DNA of 64,000 nt from Sulfitobacter noctilucae (GCF_000622365.1 NZ_JASC01000014.1:1302001-1366000); one strand, 5' to 3'. Positions 45,772 to 55,997 are shown, numbered from the stretch's first letter. The notes: generated by a model not told the origin, from the sequence alone. Numbers and translations: made by a program.

Positions 45772-47931
45772 ATGACTGATCCAGCCATCACCGCCGATGT
45801 AATTGCCGCTCACGGTTTTTCCGATGACGAATGGCAAGAAGTGAACAACATACTTGGCCGCGCCCCCAACTATACCGAGATGGGCATCTTTTCGGCCATG
45901 TGGAATGAACACTGCTCTTACAAGTCCTCCAAAAAATGGCTGCGTACCCTGCCCACCGAAGGCCCTCAGGTCATCTGCGGCCCGGGCGAGAACGCAGGCG
46001 TGGTCGATATCGGCGATGGTCAGGCGCTGGTCTTCAAGATGGAATCGCACAATCACCCCAGCTACATCGAACCCTACCAAGGGGCCGCGACAGGCGTGGG
46101 CGGCATTCTGCGGGATGTGTTTACCATGGGTGCACGCCCCATCGCGGCGATGAACAGCCTCAGCTTCGGTCGCCCGGAACACCCCAAGACACGCCAGCTT
46201 GTGCATGGGGTGGTCGCAGGCGTGGGTGGCTACGGCAACTGCTTTGGTGTGCCGACAGTCGGTGGCGAAGTCCGCTTTGACAAAGCCTATGACGGCAACT
46301 GTCTGGTCAATGCATTTGCCGCAGGTCTCGCGAATGCGGACAAGATCTTTTATTCTGCGGCCTCGGGCGTCGGCATGCCTGTGGTCTACCTTGGTGCGAA
46401 AACCGGCCGCGATGGCGTTGGCGGTGCCACGATGGCGTCTGCCGAGTTCGACGATACCATCGAAGAGAAACGCCCCACGGTGCAGGTCGGCGACCCCTTC
46501 ACCGAAAAGCGTCTGATGGAAGCCACGCTTGAACTGATGGCCACAGGTGCCGTGATCTCTATCCAGGACATGGGTGCCGCGGGCCTGACCTGCTCTGCGG
46601 TAGAAATGGGCGACAAGGGCGGGCTTGGCGTCCGGCTTGACCTTGAAAAAGTCCCCACCCGCGAATTGAACATGACCGCCTACGAGATGATGCTCTCGGA
46701 ATCCCAAGAGCGCATGTTGATGGTGCTAAAGCCTGAACTGGAAGCGGAAGCGAAAGCCGTCTTTGACAAATGGGACCTCGATTTCGCCATCGTGGGCGAG
46801 ACTTTGGCCGAAGACCGCTTCCTCATCATGCTGGATGGTGAGCTTAAAGCCGATCTGCCGCTGAGCAAACTCGCCTCTACCGCCCCCGAATACGACCGCC
46901 CTTGGGTCGAAACACCCGCAGCCGAGCCGCTGGCGGATGTTCCCGGTGTCGACCCCATCGACGGTCTTACGGCGCTGATCTCTGATCCGAACTACGCGGC
47001 GAAAAATTGGGTGTTTGAACAATATGACACCATGGTCATGGCCGACAGCGCCCGCACGCCGGGTCTTGGTGCGGGCATCATTCGCGTACATGGCACCGAC
47101 AAAAGCATCGCTTTTACCTCAGATGTGACCCCGCGCTATGTGATGGCAAACCCGGTCGAAGGTGGCAAACAGGCCGTTGCCGAAGCCTACCGGAACCTGA
47201 CCGCAGTGGGGGCCAAACCCCTTGCAACAACCGACAACATGAATTTCGGCAATCCAGAAAAGCCCGTGATCATGGGCCAGTTTGTCGGCGCGATCAAAGG
47301 CATTGGCGAAGCAGTCTCTGCGCTCGATATGCCCATCGTGTCCGGCAACGTCTCGCTTTATAATGAAACCGACGGCACCGGCATCCTGCCAACACCGACC
47401 ATCGGTGCGGTGGGCCTGATTGATCACCCCGACCATATCATCGGCTGCGATGTGCGCGACGGTCATGTGGCATTGGTCTTGGGCGATACTGCAGGTCACC
47501 TTGGACAATCGGCCCTGCTCGCGACAGTCTTTGGGCGGATCGAAGGCGACGCGCCGGCGGTTGATCTGGCAACCGAGAAAGCACATGGCGATTTCATCCG
47601 CGCCAACCGCGAGATGATCAAGGCCTGCACCGATCTGAGCGATGGTGGCCTTGCGCTTGCGGCCTTTGAATTGGCCGAGAAAGCTGGCGTTGGAGTGATA
47701 CTTGACGCCGCCGATACGCCAACGCTCTTTGGCGAAGATCAGGCGCGTTATCTGATCGCCTGTTCGTTTGACCAAGCAGAAGCGCTGATGATCGCTGCCG
47801 GACAGGCGGGGCTGACTTTGACATCCGTGGGCAAGTTTGGCGGCAGCGATGTAACCTTTGGCGGCGTGTCGTCCCCGCTTGAGAAACTGTCTGCCGTCTA
47901 CCGCACGTCTTTTGGCGCAACCTTCGCCTAA
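45772..47931 (+). CDS. purL: Phosphoribosylformylglycinamidine synthase subunit PurL
   Basis: A 719-residue enzyme of the small-PurL type, which works with separate PurQ and PurS to make FGAM in purine synthesis. Motifs: [15 protein letters not shown], the ATP/phosphate loops ([48 protein letters not shown]), [17 protein letters not shown] and [14 protein letters not shown]. PurS and PurQ are not in the window. Converges on the next gene with a 27-bp gap. Confidence 0.97.
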   Translation: MTDPAITADVIAAHGFSDDEWQEVNNILGRAPNYTEMGIFSAMWNEHCSYKSSKKWLRTLPTEGPQVICGPGENAGVVDIGDGQALVFKMESHNHPSYIEPYQGAATGVGGILRDVFTMGARPIAAMNSLSFGRPEHPKTRQLVHGVVAGVGGYGNCFGVPTVGGEVRFDKAYDGNCLVNAFAAGLANADKIFYSAASGVGMPVVYLGAKTGRDGVGGATMASAEFDDTIEEKRPTVQVGDPFTEKRLMEATLELMATGAVISIQDMGAAGLTCSAVEMGDKGGLGVRLDLEKVPTRELNMTAYEMMLSESQERMLMVLKPELEAEAKAVFDKWDLDFAIVGETLAEDRFLIMLDGELKADLPLSKLASTAPEYDRPWVETPAAEPLADVPGVDPIDGLTALISDPNYAAKNWVFEQYDTMVMADSARTPGLGAGIIRVHGTDKSIAFTSDVTPRYVMANPVEGGKQAVAEAYRNLTAVGAKPLATTDNMNFGNPEKPVIMGQFVGAIKGIGEAVSALDMPIVSGNVSLYNETDGTGILPTPTIGAVGLIDHPDHIIGCDVRDGHVALVLGDTAGHLGQSALLATVFGRIEGDAPAVDLATEKAHGDFIRANREMIKACTDLSDGGLALAAFELAEKAGVGVILDAADTPTLFGEDQARYLIACSFDQAEALMIAAGQAGLTLTSVGKFGGSDVTFGGVSSPLEKLSAVYRTSFGATFA

Positions 47932-47958
47932 AGTCTGCCATCAGCACGGCGCGTCCGC

Positions 47959-49032
47959 TTAATACAAGCGCCTTAATACGCTGATATTGCGGCTGTTTTG
48001 TGCTACGGTTGCATCCCGTAGCAGCGTGCGCGCGTAAAAGTCGATCTCGCGTAGGGCGCTAAGATGACGCTCTGCAAAACGGTAGGTGATCGCGTGCTCT
48101 TGCGGCAGCCAAAAGGTGAACTCACAGGTCTTGTCCGCGGTTACCACCCCTAGGGTACTGCACTTTCCGAACCCAAGCGGCATGCCCTTTTCGTCCCGTA
48201 CGGCATAGGCCGTCCCGGACGTCGCCGCCTTGCCGATGCAGCCCTGACGCGCACCAAACCCGACCGTCTGTTGCTGCTTGTGATGGGCCACCAGATCAGT
48301 GGCTTCCTGCGGTGTAGGCTCCCGCAATGCCGTGATGCCGTCGCCAACCTCATGATCCGCAACACATTCATAGTTCACGGCTCGCTCGAACCGGCGCAGG
48401 AACGACATAGGCTTGCCAAAGTCATTCTCGTGCTCGAACTGCATGGGTGTCACCGGAACAGTGATCTCGAGTGCATCTGACCGATGATCCGCGAATACGC
48501 CGGCTAACGGGTCGAAACCGGGCAGTGCGACAAGTATCTTCAGATCCGGTGCCATACCTGCGGGCAACTGCGGCTCCTTGCGCCGGGATTTCGGCGCTAC
48601 GCCAACCTGTTCGATGTGCAAGACGCCATCACGGTGCACCAGCATCACTCCGCCTGCCCCGCCACCGGCGGTCACCTGCGCTACAGGAGATACGTTCATC
48701 TCGTCCGAGAAATTCAAGGCCCATACGCCTGCGGCCCGGTCGCTCCAGCGCCCCTTGCTGTCTGGCACGCCCAACAATACGTTCTGACCGCCCACGGGAA
48801 TCTCTGCCAACCGCGCCCGCTCAGCTGAGGCAGACCGCGCTACAAGCACATCAATCGCCACCGCACCGCACAGAACCACAATCCCTGCCTTTGCAAGGCC
48901 TTTTGGAACGGCAAACCAGGTATCATCAGGATGAAACAGACGCCCGGCAGCCAGTTCTGCTGCCCGTTGTGCGGCGCTTTCCGGATCAGGTCCAAACCGG
49001 TTCTCGCCCAACGTGCCGCGCCGCACCAACAC
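47959..49032 (-). CDS. Protein of unknown function with one membrane helix
   Basis: A 357-residue protein with a single likely transmembrane segment (AGIVVLCGAVAIDVLVA, residues about 49-65) and a large C-terminal part. That part has scattered cysteines (NYECVAD, RQGCIGK, GKCSTLG, KTCEFTFW) that could form two disulphides, consistent with periplasmic location. I do not recognise a family. It lies 36 bp after the DUF805 gene on the same strand, so the two are probably cotranscribed. Confidence 0.65.
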   Translation of the reverse strand: MLVRRGTLGENRFGPDPESAAQRAAELAAGRLFHPDDTWFAVPKGLAKAGIVVLCGAVAIDVLVARSASAERARLAEIPVGGQNVLLGVPDSKGRWSDRAAGVWALNFSDEMNVSPVAQVTAGGGAGGVMLVHRDGVLHIEQVGVAPKSRRKEPQLPAGMAPDLKILVALPGFDPLAGVFADHRSDALEITVPVTPMQFEHENDFGKPMSFLRRFERAVNYECVADHEVGDGITALREPTPQEATDLVAHHKQQQTVGFGARQGCIGKAATSGTAYAVRDEKGMPLGFGKCSTLGVVTADKTCEFTFWLPQEHAITYRFAERHLSALREIDFYARTLLRDATVAQNSRNISVLRRLY

Positions 49033-49068
49033 AAGCGTAAGCGCCCCATAGGCAATTATGCTGCTGAG

Positions 49069-49425
49069 CTACCCGCCGAAGTCCAACATCACAGACACAA
49101 TCGAACACGTCACGATGATGCCCAGGTAGACCCAGCCCGATAGCCCGCTGTCGTGAAGGCGGCGGATCGTAGCACAGATATGCGGTATGATCGGCAACAG
49201 CACAAGAATGCCGCCCAAAACGCGCAGGGCATAAAATTCGTGCTGTGGGAACGCAAGGAAACCCAGCAAAGAGGGCATCTCCCAGGCCCCGAAGAGCGCC
49301 TGAACAGACAAAAGGTAAAGCGCGCAAAACAGTGTGAAATACCAGTAGTCGCGCCGCCGCATACGGCCCGCAAACGAGAAAGGCTTGCGCCAGATTGCGC
49401 TATAGACGGCTTGGTTGAATGTCAT
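49069..49425 (-). CDS. DUF805 membrane protein
   Basis: A 118-residue protein with about four hydrophobic segments and the DUF805 signatures FSFAGRMRRRDYWYF near the N-terminus and ATIRRLHDSGLSGW near the C-terminus. Function of the family is unknown. Confidence 0.9.
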   Translation of the reverse strand: MTFNQAVYSAIWRKPFSFAGRMRRRDYWYFTLFCALYLLSVQALFGAWEMPSLLGFLAFPQHEFYALRVLGGILVLLPIIPHICATIRRLHDSGLSGWVYLGIIVTCSIVSVMLDFGG

Positions 49426-49512
49426 AGGCTTCCATTCTGACAGGTTTGAGCCAACCCATCATGAAAACCGGACCTTACTTTGCTCGAAACAGGGCATTTT
49501 GGGTGAAAGGCC

Positions 49513-50766
49513 CTAGGTCTGCGCCATCAGCCGCGCCTTTTCGCCCTCATCATTAGGGTTAGAGATGGCAGCGGCCAGTTCCTCTAGCGATGCGATGGAA
49601 TGACCAGCGCGGAAACTATCGACATGCGGCAACATCGCACGGATGCCGGCGGCCTTTGGGGCAAAGCCGTCCCAGCGCAACAGGGGGTTCAGCCAGATCA
49701 CCCGCCGCGCGGTCAGGTGCAGCCGCTGCATATGCCGCGCCAGATCTTCGGGCGCGTCGCGGTCCAGACCATCGGTGATCAGCAGCACCACTGCGCCCTG
49801 CCCCATCACGCGGCGCGACCAGTCACGATTGAACGCCTCGATACACGCACCGATCCGCGTTCCCCCTTCCCAATCCTGTGCTTCGGCCCCCGCTGCCGCG
49901 AGCGCCGCATCCACATCACGGGTGGCCAGATGGCGGGTGATGTTGGTCAACCGTGTGCCAAAAGTGAACGCATGAACCCGCGCCCATCCGGCACCCTTTG
50001 CATTGCTGACCGCATGCAGAAAATGAAGGATGACGCGTGAATACTGGCTCATGGAGCCGGAAATATCGCAAAGCACCACAAGATTAGGATAGCGCGGGCG
50101 CGGCACCTTGTAGGCCAGCACACCCATCTCTCCGCCGCGCCTGAGGGCCGCGCGCATCGACCGGGCAGCATCAATCCGGCCCAAGGGTGCCGCCATCCCG
50201 CGTCGCGAGGGCAAGGGTTTCACGGGCAGCGCCAGCCGCGCCAGCATGCGCTTGGCCTCTGCCATCTCGGCCAGTGACATCTGCTCGAAATCCAGCGTCC
50301 TGAGCCGCTCTGCCGCCGACATGGTCAGGCTGGCATCAACCTCGATCAGCGCATCCTCTTCGGGGGTCTCCCCCTCATCGTCCTTTGGCGGAGCCTCTGC
50401 ACCGTCAAGCAGCGCCTCTGCCGCGCGTTTCTCCGCCGCCTGTGCGGGGCGGTCCTCCTGCACGCCGCGGATCGCCGGCAGCATGGCCGCCATCATATGC
50501 TCCAGGTATCGCGGATCACGCCAATAAAGCCGGAAAAGCTGCGCAAAGACCCTGCGGTGTTCAGGCCGGTTCACGAAACAGGCATGTAGTGTCCAGTAAA
50601 AATCACGTTTCTCGGTAAAGCCTGCTGCCTCGACCGCGCGAATGGCGTCGATCACCCGGCCCGGACCGATGGGCAGGCCTGCCCGACGCAAAGCACGGGC
50701 GAAATGGGTGATGTTGCTCGCAAGTTTCGGGTTTTCGGGCAATTCGAGGCCGGGGAGTTCAACCAT
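49513..50766 (-). CDS. von Willebrand factor A protein, CoxE-like
   Basis: A 417-residue protein. An N-terminal helical region (FARALRRAGLPIGPGRVIDAI; a CoxE-type start) and an acidic linker are followed by a vWA domain with an intact metal site, CDISGSMSQYS near residue 233, and ITDGLDRD. It pairs with the upstream MoxR ATPase. In carboxydotrophs such pairs assemble the CO dehydrogenase metal centre, but no cox genes are here, so the client is unknown. Confidence 0.9.
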   Translation of the reverse strand: MVELPGLELPENPKLASNITHFARALRRAGLPIGPGRVIDAIRAVEAAGFTEKRDFYWTLHACFVNRPEHRRVFAQLFRLYWRDPRYLEHMMAAMLPAIRGVQEDRPAQAAEKRAAEALLDGAEAPPKDDEGETPEEDALIEVDASLTMSAAERLRTLDFEQMSLAEMAEAKRMLARLALPVKPLPSRRGMAAPLGRIDAARSMRAALRRGGEMGVLAYKVPRPRYPNLVVLCDISGSMSQYSRVILHFLHAVSNAKGAGWARVHAFTFGTRLTNITRHLATRDVDAALAAAGAEAQDWEGGTRIGACIEAFNRDWSRRVMGQGAVVLLITDGLDRDAPEDLARHMQRLHLTARRVIWLNPLLRWDGFAPKAAGIRAMLPHVDSFRAGHSIASLEELAAAISNPNDEGEKARLMAQT

Positions 50767-50771
50767 AGTGG

Positions 50772-50828
50772 GTTGACTGGAGGCTCTGCCTCCAGACCTC
50801 CGCGGGATATAAGGCCAAAAAGAGAAAG
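50772..50828 (+). repeat. 57-bp dispersed repeat, copy B
   Basis: Identical over 57 bp to 4063-4119 and in the same orientation, 46.7 kb away. It fills almost the whole 71-bp spacer between the MoxR gene and the CoxE-like gene, so it would be transcribed as part of their message (antisense with respect to the orientation given). Stem CTGGAGGC/GCCTCCAG at 50777-50795. Confidence 0.9.
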
Positions 50829-50837
50829 ACGGGCATC

Positions 50838-51746
50838 TTAGGCCGGTTCAAGGCTTGCGCGGGCTTGATCGAGGATGCGTTTCGCCTCTGACCCGTGCAG
50901 TTTGGCGATGTCATCTTGATACTTCAGCACCGCGCCAAGCGTATCGGCGATGACTTCGGGCGAGAGCATCAGCACATCCAGTGCGAGCAGACATTTCGCC
51001 CAGTCGATCGTCTCGGCCACGCCGGGTTTCTTGAACAAATCTTCAGTGCGAAGCTGCTGCACAAAGGCCACCACCTCTCGGCTGAGGCTTTCAGCGGCTT
51101 CAGGGGCTTGGGCGGTCAATATCTCCATTTCGCGCTCGAAATTGGGGTAGTCGACCCAATGATAGAGGCAGCGCCGTTTCAGCGCGTCATGGACCTCGCG
51201 GGTGCGGTTCGAGGTCAGGATCACGATGGGCGGCTCTGGTGCCTTGATCGTGCCCATCTCGGGGATTGTGACCTGAAAATCGCTGAGCGCTTCCAGCAAG
51301 AAGGCCTCGAACGGGGCATCGGTGCGGTCAAGTTCATCAATCAACAGGATTGGGGCACCGCGTGGGTCCGGGCGCATGGCCTCCAGAAGCGGACGCTCGA
51401 TCAGGAAATCATCGCTGAAGAGTTCGGTTGTAAGCGCCTTTTTGTCAGTTTCGCCCGAGGCTTCCGCGGCACGGATCGCCACCATTTGCGCCGGAAAATT
51501 CCACTCATAAACCGCCGAGGATGCATCCAAACCTTCGTAGCACTGTAGCCGGATCAATTTGCGGTCCAAACCTGCGGCCAGCGCCTTGGCGATCTCGGTT
51601 TTGCCGACACCTGCTTCGCCTTCCAGAAACAGCGGACGGCCCAACCGCAGGCTTAAAAACACCACCGTGCCCAGATCACGGCCACAAACATAGCCTTGTT
51701 CAGCCAGCATCGCCTGTACGCCATCAATGCTTGAAATATCGCTCAT
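50838..51746 (-). CDS. MoxR-family AAA+ ATPase
   Basis: A 302-residue ATPase with Walker A GEAGVGKTE, Walker B ILLIDELDRTD, sensor 1 ILTSNRTREV and the arginine-rich KRRCLYHWVDYP segment typical of MoxR. It would remodel a client protein together with the vWA protein encoded downstream. ATG 51746 follows GGGGAGAG; a start 30 bp upstream is possible but lacks one. Confidence 0.93.
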   Translation of the reverse strand: MSDISSIDGVQAMLAEQGYVCGRDLGTVVFLSLRLGRPLFLEGEAGVGKTEIAKALAAGLDRKLIRLQCYEGLDASSAVYEWNFPAQMVAIRAAEASGETDKKALTTELFSDDFLIERPLLEAMRPDPRGAPILLIDELDRTDAPFEAFLLEALSDFQVTIPEMGTIKAPEPPIVILTSNRTREVHDALKRRCLYHWVDYPNFEREMEILTAQAPEAAESLSREVVAFVQQLRTEDLFKKPGVAETIDWAKCLLALDVLMLSPEVIADTLGAVLKYQDDIAKLHGSEAKRILDQARASLEPA

Positions 51747-51977
51747 ACAACTCTCCCCGATGGTGCATTCGTGCATTTGCGATGGGCAGGGTCAAGGGCG
51801 CATCTTGGCCGATTTGTCACGCGGCTGCGCGCCCGCACCTGCAAGATTGACGCGATTCGGGGCAACTGTCATAATCTTCACAAAGAATGAGAGGTTTCGG
51901 GGCATGATGCACCCGAAACCCGGAGGCGGATATGAAACCCGGATACCCCACCCGCCGCAGCCTGCGGAACCGCTGAA

Positions 51978-53012
51978 ATGCGCATTACTGCGGTTACCTG
52001 CGTCAAGAACGAGGGCCCCTTCCTGTTGGAATGGATTGCGTTTCACCGCGTCATCGGTGTAACGGATTTTCTATTTTATTCAAACGATTGTACCGATGCG
52101 ACGGACCGTTTTCTGGATGCATTGCAAGATCATGGGATAGTCGAACACCTGCCCAACCCCGCCACCACCCGCAACTACCAGATGCAGGCGCTGAAAGCTG
52201 CCAAGCAGCACCGTTTGGTCAAACAGGCCGATTGGGTCTGGATCGCGGATGTGGACGAATTCATTAACATCCATGTGGGCGATCACAGCCTGCCCGCGCT
52301 GATCAAGGCTTGCGGCGACCCGCAGGCGATATCAGTCACCTTCCAGTTCATGGCCAACGGCGGGGTAGAAGAATTTGTCGATGAGCCGGTCATCAGCCAG
52401 TTCGTAAGAAGCCATAGCCACGACATTTGGGGGGCGGAAATTGCGATTGAAGTCAAAACTCTTGTCAGGAAGGATTTCCCGACCGAGTATTTCGGCGCGC
52501 ACCGTCCGTTTCACAATGATGGCAGGTCAAAACCCAAATGGACAGATGGCTCTGGCCGCCAGGTCCCGCGGCCCTTCCGCAAGGCTGCAGGCAGACGGCG
52601 CATCCGCGCATTTCCCGCCCACGGTGCGCGCCAGTTTGCTACGTTGAACCACTACGCCCTGCGCTCGCTTGACAGCTATCTGGTCAAGAACGACCGCGGC
52701 GATGTGAATCGCGAACGTCGCGTTTTTGCCGATAGCTATTGGTCCGAACGCAATGACGCGAGCTATCTCGATGACAGTATCCAGCGCTATGCTGAGCCAC
52801 TGCAGGCCGAGATGGACCGCCTTAAAGCGCTGGACGGCGTTGCTGCGCTGCATGATGAAGCCGTAGCACTGCATATCGCCAAACGCGATGAATTGCTGGC
52901 GCAAGATAGCTACCGCGCGATGCAGCAGCAGCTGCGCGATGCCTCGCCCTACTCGGCCGCTGAAACCGCTATCCGCGCCGAGATCGGTTTTGAAATTGGA
53001 CAGACCCCATGA
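51978..53012 (+). CDS. GT2-like glycosyltransferase (first of three paralogues)
   Basis: A 344-residue glycosyltransferase of the family-2-like type often found beside FkbM methyltransferases. It opens TAVTCVKNEGPFLLEWIAFH, continues YSNDCTDATDRFLD, and has the metal/nucleotide-sugar motif DVDEF at residues 91-95. LNHYALRSLDSYLVKNDRG near residue 220 is shared with the paralogues. No signal peptide or membrane helix, so cytoplasmic. First gene of an overlapping operon; the next start overlaps by 4 bp. Sugar and acceptor unknown. Confidence 0.9.
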   Translation: MRITAVTCVKNEGPFLLEWIAFHRVIGVTDFLFYSNDCTDATDRFLDALQDHGIVEHLPNPATTRNYQMQALKAAKQHRLVKQADWVWIADVDEFINIHVGDHSLPALIKACGDPQAISVTFQFMANGGVEEFVDEPVISQFVRSHSHDIWGAEIAIEVKTLVRKDFPTEYFGAHRPFHNDGRSKPKWTDGSGRQVPRPFRKAAGRRRIRAFPAHGARQFATLNHYALRSLDSYLVKNDRGDVNRERRVFADSYWSERNDASYLDDSIQRYAEPLQAEMDRLKALDGVAALHDEAVALHIAKRDELLAQDSYRAMQQQLRDASPYSAAETAIRAEIGFEIGQTP

Positions 53013-53641
53013 CCCGGATGCGCGTTGTGAACATTGCTCTGCCCAAGACCGGGACCACCACGCTGACGGACGCACTGCGCCATGCGGGCCTGACCGTGGC
53101 GGACTGGCGCGTCCGCCCCGGCCAATCCACTCGGACCGATATTCCGCGCATGCATCTGGGCAAGATCATCTATGAAGATTATTTCGCCACCGGTGATCCC
53201 TTTGCGCGGCTGGGCGAATTCGATGTGATCAATGAAATGTCTGCCGTGCGCGATGACCGCTCTCTTTGGCCACAGACGGATTGGGGCCTCCTCAGCGCCA
53301 TCGCAACACATCATCCGGGCGTGAAATTCATCCTGACCATGCGCGATCCGGTAAAGACTGCGGATTCGATGATGCGCTGGAACAATCTGGGCAAACAACG
53401 CCTGCCCAAAGCCGACATCCCCGGTCTGCCGCGCGGCTTTGGAGGATCCGAGGCCGATATCGCGCGGTGGATGGAAGGGCATTACGCCTTTTGCCACCAG
53501 ATTTTCAAAGGGTCTGACAGGTTTATGTCCTACGACATCGAAGACCCTGACGCGCAGGCCAAGATCAGCGCCTATCTGAACATTGATCTGCCCTGGTGGG
53601 GCCAAAGCAACGTCGGCAAACCAGGGGCAGCAGCGCAATGA
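53009..53641 (+). CDS. Sulfotransferase-family protein
   Basis: A 210-residue protein with the PAPS 5'-phosphosulfate loop NIALPKTGTTTLTDAL at residues about 8-23 and the second motif region FILTMRDPVKTADSMMRW (3'-phosphate-binding Arg/Ser) near residue 115. It is short for the family but both motifs are intact. It overlaps the glycosyltransferases on both sides by 4 bp, suggesting sulfation of the glycan they build. Confidence 0.87.
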   Translation: MTRMRVVNIALPKTGTTTLTDALRHAGLTVADWRVRPGQSTRTDIPRMHLGKIIYEDYFATGDPFARLGEFDVINEMSAVRDDRSLWPQTDWGLLSAIATHHPGVKFILTMRDPVKTADSMMRWNNLGKQRLPKADIPGLPRGFGGSEADIARWMEGHYAFCHQIFKGSDRFMSYDIEDPDAQAKISAYLNIDLPWWGQSNVGKPGAAAQ

Positions 53642-55995
53642 GATTGACCCTGATGATCGGACCGACCGAAAAAGCCGCGATGCGGTTTCGCGGGCTGTTC
53701 AAGCAACATGCCGCCAAGCTTGAAAAAGCCGGCATCGCAGTGCCCGACTGGAACCATGTGCGCCTTTATGCGGCTTGCGCACAACCCGAAGAGGTCAGCG
53801 TGCTGCGGTTCAAACGGGGCTTGGACAACCCACTGGTGCAAAAGACACTGACGTCGGAATTCCATACCCTGTTTCAGACCGAGCTGGCCGAAATCAAGGC
53901 CGATCATGTGGTGCTCGCCTCGGCCCAACTGGGCAATCTGCTTTCTGCGCCTGAGGAGCTTGAGCGGCTGCATACTCTGCTGTCGCCCTATTTCGATGAC
54001 ATCCAGATCGTCGCCCATCTGGACGAACAGGCCCGTCTGCTGATCCATCACTACACCTATGCCATACTTGAGGGCCGCCGCCATAGCCTGCGCCAAGAGA
54101 TTGATCTAGCGAAAGAAAAAGACTGGTGGCAAGGGGCATTGGCGCAGCGCGGCGCAAACGATACCTTCGCTGGCATTTTTAACGATGTGCAAGCTCCGCC
54201 CTTCTGGCTGGATTACGCAGCACTGTTGGCGGCGTGGGAAAAACCTTTCGGCAAAGGGAATGTCACCTTCCGCCCGCTCAACTTGCCGAAATTGAATAGC
54301 CCCGATGGTATGGCAGAACTCTGCACCAGCCTCGGCATTGAAAACAACTTTGGTAAATCCGAAATAGACCCCATATTTTCCCCAGAGGCCAGCGCCTCGC
54401 TGACCCGCATGCGGCATATGAACGATGTGATGATCCGCTTGTCCCAAGCCCGCGATATCATCATCCCCCGCGAGATGTGGAGCCAGGTGCATCGCACCGT
54501 CCGCGTGCCCGGGGACCCAATTGCAGCGGGCAGTCTGGCCGCGGTCTCGGGTCATTTCACATCCGCGAACAAAACCCTGATCACACGCTTCCCCGATCTT
54601 AAGACCGCTCTTAAACCCGATAATCCGGCAGAGCCTTGGGAAGAGGCCGACCCCACGCGCGGGTTTCGCGCGACGCAATACCTCGCGGCCTTTGCCCATG
54701 CGCTGCAAAAACATTCCACCCCCGTGGCCGAAAAGCGTGCCGAAGCCACCGCTGCCGAAGAAGCATCTGAAAAGTTTGAGGAATTGCTGATCGAAGGCAC
54801 CGCTGACACCGAGGAAGCCGCCGCGAAGAAGCGCCTTCTTGACCGCGTCAAAGTCAATCACCAGATGGTGCTGTCGACCCAGTTCAAACCTCACAACAAT
54901 CTCGGTGCGGTAAACGAAGAAGAACTTGCCGCCGCCTATACCCCGCTGCCGCCACGTGTTCTGAAGCCTGGCAGCACCGGCAATGTGATCGTCGGCTGCA
55001 TGAAGAACGAGGCCCCCTATATCGTTGAATGGATCGCCTACCATCGCGCCATCGGAGTCGATAATTTTCTGATCTACTCCAATGATTGCAGCGATGGCAC
55101 CGACAAGATGCTGGCCCGCCTGATGGAAATGGGCATCGTCGAACATCGCAACAATGACAATTGGAAGGGCAACTCCCCCCAGCAGCACGCGCTGAACAGA
55201 TCGCTCAAAGAACCGCTGATACAAAACGCCGAATGGATCGCCCATATCGACGTGGACGAATTCATGAACGTGCGTACCGGCAACGGCACGCTGGACGATC
55301 TCTTTGCCGCCGTCCCTGATGCCACCAACATCGCAATGACGTGGCGGCTTTTCGGCCATAACGGTGTGACCGAACTGAATGATGATTTTGTCATTGACCA
55401 GTTTGATGCCTGCGCCCCGAAATACTGTCCCAAGCCACATACCGTCTGGGGCTTCAAGACCATGTTCCGCAACATTGGGGCCTATGCAAAAATCAGCTGT
55501 CATCGCCCGAACAAGCTGGACGAAGCCTTTGAAAAACAGGTAAAATGGGTCAATGGATCGGGGCGCGACATGACCCGTGATGTCGTCAGGAACGGCTGGC
55601 GGTCGTCCAAGAACAACGTGGGCTATGACCTGTTGCAACTCAACCACTACGCGCTGCGCTCGGCTGAGTCCTTTCTGATCAAACGCCAGCGCGGTCGTGC
55701 CCTGCACGTGGACCGCTCCATCGGGATAAACTACTGGATCCGCATGGACTGGTCCGACTTCCGCGACATCACCATCAAACGCAACATCCCGCGCCTGCGC
55801 GCCGAATATGACCGTCTGATGGCGGACCCACAGCTCAAAAAAGCGCATCAAGACGGGCTGGCGTGGCACAAGGCCAAAGCCGAAGAGCTGCACAAAATGC
55901 CTGAATTCCGCGACCTTTATCAACAGGCTTTGGGCGTGAAACTGAACGAGACAGAGCGCGTCGCCTATGCGCTGTCTTTGGATATGGAGAGCTGA
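53638..55995 (+). CDS. Fusion protein: unrecognised N-terminal half + GT2-like glycosyltransferase
   Basis: A 785-residue two-part protein. Residues about 449-785 are a glycosyltransferase closely similar to its two neighbours (VIVGCMKNEAPYIVEWIAYHR, YSNDCSDGTD, DVDEF at 538-542, LNHYALRSAESFLIKRQRG). Residues 1-310 begin LTLMIGPTEKAAMRFRGLF, which has the layout of a sulfotransferase start (strand, loop, helix) but lacks the GKT/GTT phosphosulfate residues; DDIQIVAHLDEQARLLIHHY resembles the second motif region. A charged Ala/Glu helix (residues about 365-410) links the halves. Start overlaps the sulfotransferase stop. The degenerate-sulfotransferase reading is inference. Confidence 0.82.
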   Translation: MRLTLMIGPTEKAAMRFRGLFKQHAAKLEKAGIAVPDWNHVRLYAACAQPEEVSVLRFKRGLDNPLVQKTLTSEFHTLFQTELAEIKADHVVLASAQLGNLLSAPEELERLHTLLSPYFDDIQIVAHLDEQARLLIHHYTYAILEGRRHSLRQEIDLAKEKDWWQGALAQRGANDTFAGIFNDVQAPPFWLDYAALLAAWEKPFGKGNVTFRPLNLPKLNSPDGMAELCTSLGIENNFGKSEIDPIFSPEASASLTRMRHMNDVMIRLSQARDIIIPREMWSQVHRTVRVPGDPIAAGSLAAVSGHFTSANKTLITRFPDLKTALKPDNPAEPWEEADPTRGFRATQYLAAFAHALQKHSTPVAEKRAEATAAEEASEKFEELLIEGTADTEEAAAKKRLLDRVKVNHQMVLSTQFKPHNNLGAVNEEELAAAYTPLPPRVLKPGSTGNVIVGCMKNEAPYIVEWIAYHRAIGVDNFLIYSNDCSDGTDKMLARLMEMGIVEHRNNDNWKGNSPQQHALNRSLKEPLIQNAEWIAHIDVDEFMNVRTGNGTLDDLFAAVPDATNIAMTWRLFGHNGVTELNDDFVIDQFDACAPKYCPKPHTVWGFKTMFRNIGAYAKISCHRPNKLDEAFEKQVKWVNGSGRDMTRDVVRNGWRSSKNNVGYDLLQLNHYALRSAESFLIKRQRGRALHVDRSIGINYWIRMDWSDFRDITIKRNIPRLRAEYDRLMADPQLKKAHQDGLAWHKAKAEELHKMPEFRDLYQQALGVKLNETERVAYALSLDMES

Positions 55996-55997
55996 TC

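Noticed and set aside
49513..51746. Carbon-monoxide dehydrogenase maturation locus
   Set aside because: Only the MoxR/CoxE-like pair is present, with no coxL, coxM or coxS nearby; such pairs are common without CO oxidation genes.
54106..55923. A 605-codon minus-strand open frame opposite the fusion gene
   Set aside because: The plus-strand frame has clear glycosyltransferase motifs and operon overlaps; the antisense frame has none.
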